64,000 bases of DNA, taken from Paraspadella gotoi. Lineage: Eukaryota > Chaetognatha. The translations under genes were made by a program, and so were the position numbers. The DNA is taken from contig CM119269.1 of the NCBI GenBank assembly GCA_051294375.1, positions 8,181,225 to 8,245,224 on the forward strand, given 5' to 3'. A model generated the notes under the pieces. That model was not told the DNA's origin and ran no database searches. It saw only the letters and a program-made list of their open reading frames with translations. Numbering within the stretch: position 1 is the stretch's first letter; every line of letters begins with the position of its first letter. Of the stretch, positions 43,401 through 54,500 are shown in pieces.

Positions 43401-44194
43401 TATTGTACCTGCCGGCACTAGCATCATTTTTGGGTCATATCTTATTATTTTCTTCTCCTTTCTTAGTGTTTCTTTTTCTCTCGCTATTTTTTGGATCTTC
43501 TTTCTTTGTGTCTTCTCGTTTTCTTACTTTTTTCTTTTCCTTTTGCCTGTGACATTTTTCTTTACGGTTGTCTCATCAAAAATCCCCCTCAAAGTATCGG
43601 TTTTTGTCTGTAAATTGTCCTTCTTCCCGTTTTTAATCCCTGTTTCCATTAATTGGGATTGTTTCCCGATTCTTCCGACGTGGGTTCCAATTTCTTTGTT
43701 GGTGACATAAATTCTCCTTCTTTCTATCCTCTCTTTCTCTGCCTACATCGTCACGAACCTAATTCTTATTATTTTATCTCTCATTTACCATTTTATTATT
43801 CGTTTGATTGATTTATTCCTTTCATTTAATTTTTCATGGTCAGTTCCCTATTTTTGACGTTTAGATACTCTTTCATTGACTTTTCATTTACCTTTTGATT
43901 TTTTTTCTAATTTCGCATTTTATCTTTCTTTTTTACTTTTTTGTCTATTCTTGACACCGCCTTGCAACTCCAAATCTCTCTTCTCATCGGTATTCTCGTC
44001 GAATCCGTCCCATCTCTCTCTCATACACTCTCGTCGGATCTCGTTCCTGCTCTCGTATCATCGACTCTCTCTCTCTCTTCATCTGCTCTCCGATTCTCTC
44101 CTCTCTCCTCCACTTCTCATCTCTCTTCCTCAGTCTCTCTCTCCTACTTCTCCCTTCGATCCAATTAAAGGTTTTCTCTCTCTTCTCTCTCTGC

Positions 44195-44398
44195 CAGCGC
44201 CGGAGTGTCCGCCCAACTCTCAAGGCTTCGGCGGCGGCGTCGGCGGCCGACAGCTGCATTTGTTGGGAGCGGGAGTGAAGCCGACGAGATGCTTGCCCAC
44301 TCTCCCATGGTAACGCGAATCGAAGATCTCTCCTTCTTTGCCCCATTCGACCGAGGGATGGCGCTGAAGGAGGGAAGAGGCAGAATACGCCTTTGATG
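44195..44398 (+). pseudogene. ADHFE1 first-exon region, copy 1 (frame broken)
   Basis: Counterpart of 51105-51247. It reads into GGGATGGCGCTGAAGGAGGG and GAATACGCCTTTGATGGTGA. Compared with copy 2 it has one extra A and one extra T, which destroy the frame and the donor. It does, however, keep a longer open N-terminal reading (MVTRIEDLSFFAPFDRGMAL) that copy 2 lacks. Confidence 0.6.
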
Positions 44399-44454
44399 GT
44401 GAGGGAAGTTGGTTGTGCAATAAGACGAGTTGTGGACAATGAGGGAAGAAGGTT

Positions 44455-44614
44455 GAGAGAGGAAGAGAGAGAGAGAGAGACGAGAGAAGAGAGAGAGAGA
44501 GAGGAGTGAGAGATTACGTGGTTGTTGTTTCTATTCTATTTTCGCTTCTGATTTTTTGTTTCCCCACCATTTTCGCAGGGATGAAAGGCAAACAATGGAG
44601 AGAGAAGAGATGAG

Positions 44615-44663
<49 letters not shown>

Positions 44664-44670
44664 AGAATAA
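44455..44670. repeat. (GA)n microsatellites
   Basis: Two GA tracts, near 44455-44512 and 44615-44665. Confidence 0.9.
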
Positions 44671-45281
44671 AAATACGATTTGAGTGACGCATCTGCGTGT
44701 TTGTTAGATCGGGACATAAGGATACAAAGATCTGAAACGGAAGAAAAAAAAAAAAGAAAGTCGGAAAGAAAGAGAAGGCACAAAAAGAAAAATGATGAAG
44801 AAAGAAAGAGAATCAAATAACAAAGGGACCAAGATTTGGAGTCAATTTCATCCGGGTATTCCATCCGTCGATAGAGGTTCCGCCATTTTCCATAGATCTC
44901 CATAATAAATTCATGTTAAGGTCTCCGAGCACCCAGATAAAGTATTTTTCAATCGCTTTTTTTCTGCTTTAATCCTTGTTTTCCCTCTTTCCCCCATTCA
45001 TTTTAAGCCCGCTTCTACTTTCTGACTTTATCTCATCTTTTTTATACTTTTTTCCTGACCCTTTTCTCGTTTCTTCCTTCTTTTCTTTTCCATTTTTCTT
45101 TCTAATACTTTCTCCTTCTGATTTTATTTCCCCCTTTTTCTTCCTTTTTTTTGGTTTTCCTCTTCCACTTTCTTGTCAACTTTCTTCGTTTCACTCCTTC
45201 CTCAATAACTACTTTTTCCTGTTTCCCCCGATTCACCCCTCATAATTTTCCTCATCACCGACACCCGCATTTCCCCCACCG

Positions 45282-45479
45282 ATGTCCTCTCGCAGCACCG
45301 GCTTATCGGCGCGGCGTCACGGCCCGAAGTCGGTCGCCGAGACTGCGTCAATTCTTCGGCGCCGCCAAAAGTCCTTGTTCGTGACGCGGCGTCGTCTGCT
45401 GGCTGGCGCCGGATGACGAACACGAACGGAATCGCTGACGACAGGCCGGCGTCGATTTGAGACATACGAGATTCAGGCG
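45282..45479 (+). pseudogene. ADHFE1 exon 2, copy 1 (frame broken)
   Basis: Counterpart of 52139-52327. It starts ATGTCCTCTCGCAGCACCGG and ends ATTCAGGCGTGATT, where copy 2 ends with a proper GCG|GTGAGT donor. It is nine bases longer than copy 2 through scattered insertions, so no frame survives. Confidence 0.8.
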
Positions 45480-45482
45480 TGA

Positions 45483-45483
45483 T

Positions 45484-45518
<35 letters not shown>

Positions 45519-45522
45519 AGAG

Positions 45523-45566
<44 letters not shown>

Positions 45567-45665
45567 GAGAGAGAGATGAGAGAAGAAGAGAGAAAAGAGA
45601 GAGAGAGAGAGAAAAAGAGAGAGAAAAGAGAGAGAGAAAGAGAGAAAGAGAGAGAGAGAAAGAAA
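45483..45665. repeat. (GA)n microsatellite
   Basis: Long GA tract after the broken exon; the counterpart in segment A copy 2 is 52335-52440. Confidence 0.95.
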
Positions 45666-46139
45666 TTGTAACTTTACTTTCTGTTTCTGGCTCCTTTGAT
45701 TTATTTTTTCTGTTTCCTTTCTTAGGATCGCTAATTTAAATTGTATAGATTTCAGTTTTTTTATGTTTTTTACTTTTTTCGTAAGTTAACTAATTTGTCA
45801 ATGATACATAGAGTTTATAAATATATGCTACTGGGAAACCCTCGGCTAACGTAAAGGATTAAGAGAGATCCGATAGGTAATGTTTAAGTACTAGTACGAA
45901 GGAACAAAAATTAATCATTTAAAAAAAAAAAAATATATATATATTATAAATCCAATAATTAAGTCCTGAATCAATATTTGATGAAAGTTTTACAAATATA
46001 ATTTAGCCAAGAAATAAACATAAAAAATGGATTTACTGGGAGCTCTGCCATGAGTACAAATATCATTGGGTAAACTTTCGAATTAGCGATAATCAGTAAT
46101 CCTGAAAAGCTAAAACAAAAAAAAATCCGAGGTCACTGC

Positions 46140-46865
46140 GAACAAATTTCACTGTGAGCACGTTCGCGTTCGCCTCCTTTTCACACTACGAGTCGGGAAA
46201 TGCTCCGCCAATAGTTCCTCTTCCCAACTCCCAACTCCTCCTCCTCCTCCTCCTCTTCCCAATTTCAACGCCTCCATTCCCGCCGCCATCGAAACGCCAA
46301 AAGAGTCACGACCTCAATTCACGCCCGCCTCGATCCACCTCCAAATCCGCCGATCACCTTTACCGGAACATCCCCGGACGCTGACGGTTCGGCACTCAGC
46401 CGGATCTTTCCCGTCTTCAATCAACCCCACGTGAATCGCCATTCCGTCCTGTGGCGAATTCCGTCGTGATGTGTCGGTTCAAAAGCCGACATGAGCGCCG
46501 TTTCTTTTCTTTCTCGGCGTTGAAGGACGAAGACAGGCGCCCCAAGCCACGTTGAATCCTCCACGAATCTCCACCGAGACAAAACGTGCCGAAGTCGTTG
46601 AGATCCTTCAAGAGGCTCGTCTGCATCCAGAAAGCGCGCGGTCGGCCGTCAACAGGAGAAAGCTCTCCCAATTTGGGAGTCGAGGACCCAACTGATTCCG
46701 GGAGTCAGAACTCGAAAACGTGTCGAAGTTTGCTTGATCGTACTCGAAAATTAAAAAGAACCACTGTCAACCTGCCCGTCAAGTTTGCGCTTCCCACGAG
46801 ATTTTCAGGTCGGGTAGCAGCTTGGGAGAGATCCTCTAAGGAGTTGATCTTCCGACGGATTTGAC
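46140..46865 (-). pseudogene. Coding-like block, downstream exons of an unknown - strand gene
   Basis: GC-balanced sequence between AT-rich flanks. A - strand frame at 46417-46671 includes RAFWMQTSLLKDLNDFGTFC and LGGDSW, whose composition looks like real protein. Other parts shift frame. The equivalent place in segment A copy 2 is within the 997-base gap, so it cannot be cross-checked. It probably belongs with the exons at 46870-48170. Family unknown. Confidence 0.35.
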
Positions 46866-46869
46866 CGAG

Positions 46870-48170
46870 TTGGTAATGACCCGGCCGAGAAGAGGGTCAG
46901 GAAAGGTGAAAAAGGAAAAAGTTTCCAAAAAAAGACCCAAAATCTGATCGCGAACGGAACGACGTTTCGATGCCGTCGTTATCCGCGCCACGAGAGGGCG
47001 GTGGACGGCCGTCCGCAGGCGTCCACGGACGGACAGCCGGTAAATGGCACAGAGTTCTTGGAATTTGCTCCAATAATTGCGAATATGGAGGCGGCCGCGC
47101 ATGACCGTCACGCGATCGCGAGGCGAAATCTTGTTGAATATTAAACAAATATCAAATGAAAAGAAAGATTTTAAAACAATGTAACGGGCTGATTATTAAA
47201 AGTATTCCATAAATGGTATAGTTCCAGACTTATCCATGATTGGGTATTTTCAAGGCACATTGGCATTAATTTTTTAATAATTTTGACTATATAGATTTAA
47301 TAATTTATGTTACTGATTATCATATTTAAAATGTAAACGAGACGAAAATCCCCGACTTATTAAAATGCACCTCGTCTTCTCGCGTCGTAATTCAAAAATC
47401 AAATTCAGCAAACCCGTATTTATTTATTTAATGACCTTGATAAAAAAACTGATATTACCTTCGGAAACCTTGGCACAATATTTAACGAGCATACCTCCCA
47501 CCTCTTCAATTTGCCAACCATCGCTGCACACCCCACACATGTTGAGGATAATCATCCACACAACTTCCTCCGAGTCGAGGACTGCTTGACGATAGATCTC
47601 CCTTCAATCCGCTTGAAGTGCTTCCGTCTGCCTTCGTGACGAAGGGGGGGGGGGGGGGGGGTGACCAGAATATTACCATGGAGACGTTAAGGCCGGAGAA
47701 ATCGAAAGTCTCTCGCCTGCATACCACTCTCTGATAGAAAGCAAAGAGTTGGGCCGCGTCGGAATCGCCCGTCACGCGCGTGGCCGCCGAGACTCCCACC
47801 GCAACGTTTTTCGAAGTCGCCGTCGATATGCCCCAATCGCCCGCGAAGTGGGAGGGGCTGTAGGCGAATCAGGGCAAATCGGCGGAGGAAGCCCTTCCAG
47901 CAGACGCATCTGGCGTGGAGCACCGTCAATCTGATTTGATCCAAGGACCGAGGCGGTTTGGTTTCTCCTTCCAAGTCGCACGGGCGACCGACTTGATTCC
48001 GAGGAAAGGCTTGAAGAGACAAGCGACAGGACGAGATTGGACTAAACCGTATCGTCCATGTGTCGACAGACTTCATCGAAAAAGGGGTTGTCGGAGTGGT
48101 GGAAGGCATCGATTACTGGGGTGTGGTTGGGGGTCGAAGCGCTGGGAGGGAAGGATGGATATTGAATTTG
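46870..48170 (-). pseudogene. Unknown - strand gene, copy 1 (frameshifted)
   Basis: Counterpart of the better copy at 53513-54557. Fragments such as SLDQI, WKGFLRR and DGRF are shared in shifting frames. A separate exon-like part near 46870-47140 reads HIRNYWSKFQELCAIYR on the - strand. A run of about 18 G at 47645-47662 interrupts the main exon, which suggests a base-calling artefact. Confidence 0.5.
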
Positions 48171-48179
48171 TTTGGGAAA

Positions 48180-49960
48180 TATAAGGGCAAAAGCATGAAT
48201 CAATTATAACATTGATGCGAGAAATGAATATATTTATAGATGGATGAAGTACATTGATGAAGTTGATTTTTAAAAGAATTTAAGGATTGATTGGAGTGAA
48301 TGGATTTGATGGAAAGATTAATTCATAGTTGAATGTTAATACTTTTTGGATGGAATAAATACATTTTATTGGTCATAAAGAAAATATAGATAGATACAGT
48401 ACCTAATGCAGGAAATGAATAATGCTTTCGTGGTACATTGTTGGATGGATGAATACATTGATCAAAGGATGAATAAAATCGAACGAAGGAATGAATGCTA
48501 TTTGTATAGATGAGTGAAAATATTAGGAAAGGAAAAAATACATACACAGGATGAAATACGATTATTTTTATTGATGAGAGATAGTTTCATTTAAAAAAAA
48601 AATATAATGATATCAGACAAAATTGTTGATTTTGTAATTATTTTACATATTTGGCGTTTACTATTTTTTATTTTTACTATTTTTTACCTTATTGATGTTT
48701 ACCCTTTTTACCTAAAAACGGGGAAAATGTTTTTTTTTTTTTTTTTTTCTGCTTTTGCCCGGAAATAGTCGGAATTCAGTTCCTTTCACGTTTGTTTGTT
48801 TTTTGGAGAAGACTAGAGAATGAGATAAATTCCATTGGTGAAGGGAGACAGGTAAATCAATTGTGGATTTTTTATAAGATCCAACTTTTTTGGTCCTCCA
48901 GTTGGTCGATAATTATTTTTAAAAAAAAATATTATTTTAAATGATGCACTGGTATAGTAAGAATAAATGAGATTTTTTAACATTATAACATCATGTTGTG
49001 TTGTTTAGCAAAATAATGAAAGCAATTTTTGTATGAACTTGCACTGAATGGCAAGAATTACATTTTATTTATTTAATTTAAAATTTACGAATTAAAATAA
49101 ATGATATTATTTAGTTGAACCGAGCATGCAAGAACTTTACTTCTATCATACTCGAGTGATTTTTTTTTGGTTATCGATGTCTCGGATTTTCGAGCCTTCA
49201 CATGAAGTTTCTCTCTTTCCGTAGTAAACGCGCGAACCTCCTTTGTCACGCTTGGGCTTTTAAATTGTCGATGCCGTTTTTATCACTTTGGTGGCCACAC
49301 TTATTTGACACGTTTTGCATAACCTGGCATTTTTTTGGCATTCTAACTTTAGGAGACAAACTCTATTTTTTTTTTTAAAAATTATAACTGGTCAAAACAT
49401 TTGTTTATCGATCTTCAACTGTCTAGTTTTTATCTTTTGTTTTTCCCCAGTGTCTTCTAACCGTCAACGTATGATTCGTCCTGAGTGCTGACCGCCGAAT
49501 CTTGTCTTTTCCTTTTCTGTTCTTGTTGAACGTTATTCGTATTTCGCTGAGCGGCAGAAATATTTGACCCAATCCTTTTTTATGATCCTTAGCGTCGGGA
49601 TCACTCATTGGCTATTGGGACCCTTTTTGACCACTGGACCGCCAGTGCCAGTGACCATCCGACAGTTTCGGATGGTATTTGGACCAAATGACGTCATCAG
49701 ACGATAAATATCGACTTTGATGCAGTCATTTAACGTCTCATAGAACGAACCGTCACCTCATAGTGAACAAACGTGACGTTTCTTTATCGACCAATTTGGC
49801 GAACAAAAGGCGAATTCCCCGATCAATCGTTCTGTATATATTATACTATATTATATATATATTCGTTATTATGTATATGTAATAAAGGGCAAGCGAGAGG
49901 GGGACACACACGCCCCTGAGAGAAGAAAAAAGAAGGAAAGAAGAGAAAAAGAAGGGAAGA
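48180..49960. other. AT-rich part of segment A, no gene seen
   Basis: Contains a degenerate GGATGAATACATTGAT-type minisatellite (48190-48560). It also has CGTTTGTTTGTTTTTTGGA and TGACGTCATC words, with equivalents in copy 2. No frame is supported. Confidence 0.5.
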
Positions 49961-49964
49961 AAAG

Positions 49965-49997
<33 letters not shown>

Positions 49998-50144
49998 CTC
50001 TCTGCGTCTCTAAATCTCTTCGTTTTGTGATGTTTTCGCCTTTAGCTCTCAATTCGATTCACCTTTCACTCTTCCGTTTTTTATCACTTTTCTTTTTTGT
50101 GTCATGTCATCTCCTTTTTCTTCTCTTTTCTTAGTTTTCATTTA

Positions 50145-50440
50145 TGAAATTGGTACAACCAATATAAAAATTATCCATTCATTTAATAAATAAGCTATCT
50201 TGCCCCTGACTTTGGACAGGCCTTGGTGGTTTAAGGCCTCCATCACTCTTACAAGATAATGACATAGCAGGTCCCTGCAAGCTTTCAATTAAGACTCTCT
50301 CACAGTCTTGTTTATTCACTCCCAGAGTACCTGGCTTCCCTATCAATGAAGTGGAAAATATTTCAAAGAATGTTTCAATTGTATGAAAAGACCACTCCCT
50401 TATGTATTAGATCGGGGAATACTTATTGTACTCCGCACTA
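50145..50440 (-). repeat. Dispersed repeat family R2, long copy
   Basis: Counterpart of 43085-43400 and closer to the consensus seen at 8940 and 14600: TTGGTACAACCAATATAAAA, CCTGACTTTGGACAGG, CTTGGTGGTTTAAGGCC. Confidence 0.85.
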
Positions 50441-50875
50441 GCATCATTTTTGGGTCATATCTTATCTTATTTCTTCTCCTTTCTTAGTTTTCTTTTCTCT
50501 TCCTTTTTTGGATCTTCTCTTGTGTCTTCTCTTTTCTTACTTTTTTCTTTTCTTTTCCTTGACATTTTCTTTACGTTTCTCATTCAAAATCACCCCAAAG
50601 TATCGGTTTTTTCTTAAAATTTCCTTTTCCCTTTAATTTCCTGTTTCCATTAAATTGGGATGTTTTCCGATTCTTCCGACGTGGGTTCCAATTTCTTTGT
50701 TGGTGACAAAAAATCTCCTTCTTTCTATCCTTCTATTCTCTGCCTTACATCGTCACACCTAATCTCTTATTATTTTATCTCTTCATTTACCATTTTATTA
50801 TTCGTTTGATTATTTATTTCCCCCTTTCATTTAATTTTTCATGTCAGTTCCCTATTTTGACGTTTATATACTCTT

Positions 50876-51104
50876 NNNNNNNNNNNNNNNNNNNNNNNNN
50901 NNNNNNNNNNNNNNNNNNNNNNNNNNNNNNNNNNNNNNNNNNNNNNNNNNNNNNNNNNNNNNNNNNNNNNNNNNNNNNNNNNNNNNNNNNNNNNNNNNNN
51001 NNNNNNNNNNNNNNNNNNNNNNNNNNNNNNNNNNNNNNNNNNNNNNNNNNNNNNNNNNNNNNNNNNNNNNNNNNNNNNNNNNNNNNNNNNNNNNNNNNNN
51101 NNNN
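50876..51104. other. Assembly gap (229 N)
   Basis: Gap directly upstream of the ADHFE1 first-exon region. Confidence 1.
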
Positions 51105-51208
51105 GCGGCGTCGGCGGCGACGCTGCTATTTTGGGAGCGGGAGTGAAGCCGACGAGATGCTGCCCTCTCCATGGTAACGCGCAACCTTCTTTGCCCCTTC
51201 GACGAGGG

Positions 51209-51296
51209 ATGGCGCTGAGGAGGGAAGAGGCAGAATACGCCTTTGAGGTGAGGAGTTGGTTGTGCATAAGACGAGTTGTGGACAACTGAGGGAAGA

Positions 51297-51332
<36 letters not shown>

Positions 51333-51547
51333 NNNNNNNNNNNNNNNNNNNNNNNNNNNNNNNNNNNNNNNNNNNNNNNNNNNNNNNNNNNNNNNNNNNN
51401 NNNNNNNNNNNNNNNNNNNNNNNNNNNNNNNNNNNNNNNNNNNNNNNNNNNNNNNNNNNNNNNNNNNNNNNNNNNNNNNNNNNNNNNNNNNNNNNNNNNN
51501 NNNNNNNNNNNNNNNNNNNNNNNNNNNNNNNNNNNNNNNNNNNNNNN

Positions 51548-51581
<34 letters not shown>

Positions 51582-54500
51582 AAAATACGATTGAGTGACG
51601 CATCTGCGTTTTGTTAGACGGGACAAAGGATAAAAGATCTGAAACGGAAGAAAAAAAAAAGAAAGTCGGAAAGAAAAGAAGCACAAAAAGAAAAATGATA
51701 AGAAAGAAAGAGAAATCAAATAACAAGGGACCAAGATTGAGTCAATTTCATCCGTATTCCATCGTCGATAGAGTTCCGCCATTTTCCATAGATCTCCATA
51801 AAATTCATGTTAAGGTCTCCGCACCCATTAATATTTTTCATCCTTTTTTCTGCTTTATCTTGTTTTCCTCTTTCCCCCATTCATTTTAAGCCCCTTCTAC
51901 TTTCTGACTTTATCTCTCTTTTTATACTTTTTTCCTGACCCTTTTCCTCGTTTCTTCCTTCTTTCTTTTCCATTTTTCTTTCTACTTTCTCCTTTCTGAT
52001 TTTTTCCCCCTTTTTCTTCCTTTTTGTTTCCTCTTCCTTTCTTTCACTTCTCTCTTTCACTCCTCCTCAATAACTACTTTTCTTTTCCCCCCCACCCCTC
52101 ATATTTTCCTCTCACCCACCCCCGCATTCCCCCACCAGATGTCCTCCTCCAGCATCCGCTACGGCGCCGGCGTCACGGCCGAAGTCGGCGCCGACTGCGT
52201 CAATCTCGGCGCCGCCAAAGTCCTTGTCGTGACCGACGGCGTCGTCGCTGGTCTGGCGCCGATGACGAACACGACGGAATCGCTGACGAAGGCCGGCGTC
52301 GATTTTGAGACATACGAGATTCAGGCGGTGAGTTAGAGAGAGAGAGAGAGAAAGAGAGAAAGAGAGAAAGAGAGAAAGAGAGAGAGAGAGAGAGAAAGAG
52401 AGAAAGAGAGAAAGAGAGAAAGAGAGAAAGAGAGAGAGAAGAAATTGTAAACCTTTACTTCTTTTCTGGCTCTTAGATTTATTTTTCTGTTTCCTTTCTT
52501 AGGATCTAATTTAAANNNNNNNNNNNNNNNNNNNNNNNNNNNNNNNNNNNNNNNNNNNNNNNNNNNNNNNNNNNNNNNNNNNNNNNNNNNNNNNNNNNNN
52601 NNNNNNNNNNNNNNNNNNNNNNNNNNNNNNNNNNNNNNNNNNNNNNNNNNNNNNNNNNNNNNNNNNNNNNNNNNNNNNNNNNNNNNNNNNNNNNNNNNNN
52701 NNNNNNNNNNNNNNNNNNNNNNNNNNNNNNNNNNNNNNNNNNNNNNNNNNNNNNNNNNNNNNNNNNNNNNNNNNNNNNNNNNNNNNNNNNNNNNNNNNNN
52801 NNNNNNNNNNNNNNNNNNNNNNNNNNNNNNNNNNNNNNNNNNNNNNNNNNNNNNNNNNNNNNNNNNNNNNNNNNNNNNNNNNNNNNNNNNNNNNNNNNNN
52901 NNNNNNNNNNNNNNNNNNNNNNNNNNNNNNNNNNNNNNNNNNNNNNNNNNNNNNNNNNNNNNNNNNNNNNNNNNNNNNNNNNNNNNNNNNNNNNNNNNNN
53001 NNNNNNNNNNNNNNNNNNNNNNNNNNNNNNNNNNNNNNNNNNNNNNNNNNNNNNNNNNNNNNNNNNNNNNNNNNNNNNNNNNNNNNNNNNNNNNNNNNNN
53101 NNNNNNNNNNNNNNNNNNNNNNNNNNNNNNNNNNNNNNNNNNNNNNNNNNNNNNNNNNNNNNNNNNNNNNNNNNNNNNNNNNNNNNNNNNNNNNNNNNNN
53201 NNNNNNNNNNNNNNNNNNNNNNNNNNNNNNNNNNNNNNNNNNNNNNNNNNNNNNNNNNNNNNNNNNNNNNNNNNNNNNNNNNNNNNNNNNNNNNNNNNNN
53301 NNNNNNNNNNNNNNNNNNNNNNNNNNNNNNNNNNNNNNNNNNNNNNNNNNNNNNNNNNNNNNNNNNNNNNNNNNNNNNNNNNNNNNNNNNNNNNNNNNNN
53401 NNNNNNNNNNNNNNNNNNNNNNNNNNNNNNNNNNNNNNNNNNNNNNNNNNNNNNNNNNNNNNNNNNNNNNNNNNNNNNNNNNNNNNNNNNNNNNNNNNNN
53501 NNNNNNNNNNNNATCTGAGTCGCGACGGAAGAGTTTAGATCCTCGTTATCCGGCGCCCACGAGAGGCGATGGACGGCGTCCCAGGCGTCACGGACGACGC
53601 CGGTATCGGGTGGACAAGAGATATGGAGGCGCCGAGGCTCGCGGCGGCGAAATCTGTTGATAATAAACAAATATCAAATGAAAAAAGGATTTTAAAACAA
53701 TGTAACGATTATAAAAAGTTAATTCCATAAATGGTATATTCCAACTTATCCATGATTGGGTATTTCAAGGCACATTGGCATTATTTTTTTACTAATTTTG
53801 ACTATATAGATTTAATAATATGTTACTGATTATTCATATTTAAATGTAAACGAGACGGAAAATCCCATCGACTTATATAAAAAATTGCACCTCGTCTTCT
53901 CGCGGCGTAATCAAAAATGAATGAGCAAACCCGTATTTATTTATTTAATGACCTTGATAAAAAAACTGATAACCTCGGAAATCTTGGCAATATTTAACGA
54001 GCATTCTCCCTCACCTCTTCAACGCCACCATCGCCGCCACCGCCAACGACATGTTGAGGATCATCATCCACCAACTTCCTCCGTCGAGAGTCTTGACGAA
54101 GATCTCCTTCAATCCGCTGAAGGCTTCCGTCTGCTTCGTGACGATGACCAGATATTCCATGGAGACGTAAGCCGAGAATCGAAGTCTCTCCTGCATCCAC
54201 TCTCTGATGAAGCAGATGTTGAGGGCCGCGTCGAATCGCCCGTCCGCGATGGCCCCGAACATCCCACGCACGTTTTTCGAGTCGCCGTCGATGCCCCAAT
54301 CGCCCGCGAAGTGATGGAGGGTGTAGCGAATCGGGCAACGGCGGAGGAAGCCCTTCCAGACATTGGCGTGGAGCTCGTCCATCTGGATTTGATCCAAGGA
54401 CGAGGCGGTTTGGTTCTCCTTCAAGTCGCCGGCGACGACTTGATCGAGGAAAGGCTTGAAGACGAAGCGGACGGACGAGTTGGACCGACAGACTTCATCG

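Larger units (their letters stand above)
42940..49965 (+). repeat. Tandem segment A, copy 1
   Basis: The whole segment recurs head-to-tail at 49966-56310. Matching landmarks in order include TCTTCGTTTTGTGA, repeat R2, CCGATTCTTCCGACGTGGG, an ADHFE1 first-exon region, GA tracts, an ADHFE1 exon 2 region, a block with - strand exons, GAATGAATATATTTATAGAT, and CGTTCTGTATATATTATA near the end. Differences are mostly one- to three-base indels. Confidence 0.9.

Noticed and set aside
47645-47662. Poly-G run as a regulatory element
   Set aside because: Absent from the other copy of the segment and inside an exon. A base-calling artefact is more likely.
52333-53670. 445-codon - strand frame
   Set aside because: Almost entirely the 997-base N gap. 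Only the right-hand 50 codons are sequence, and they probably belong to the antisense gene in another frame.
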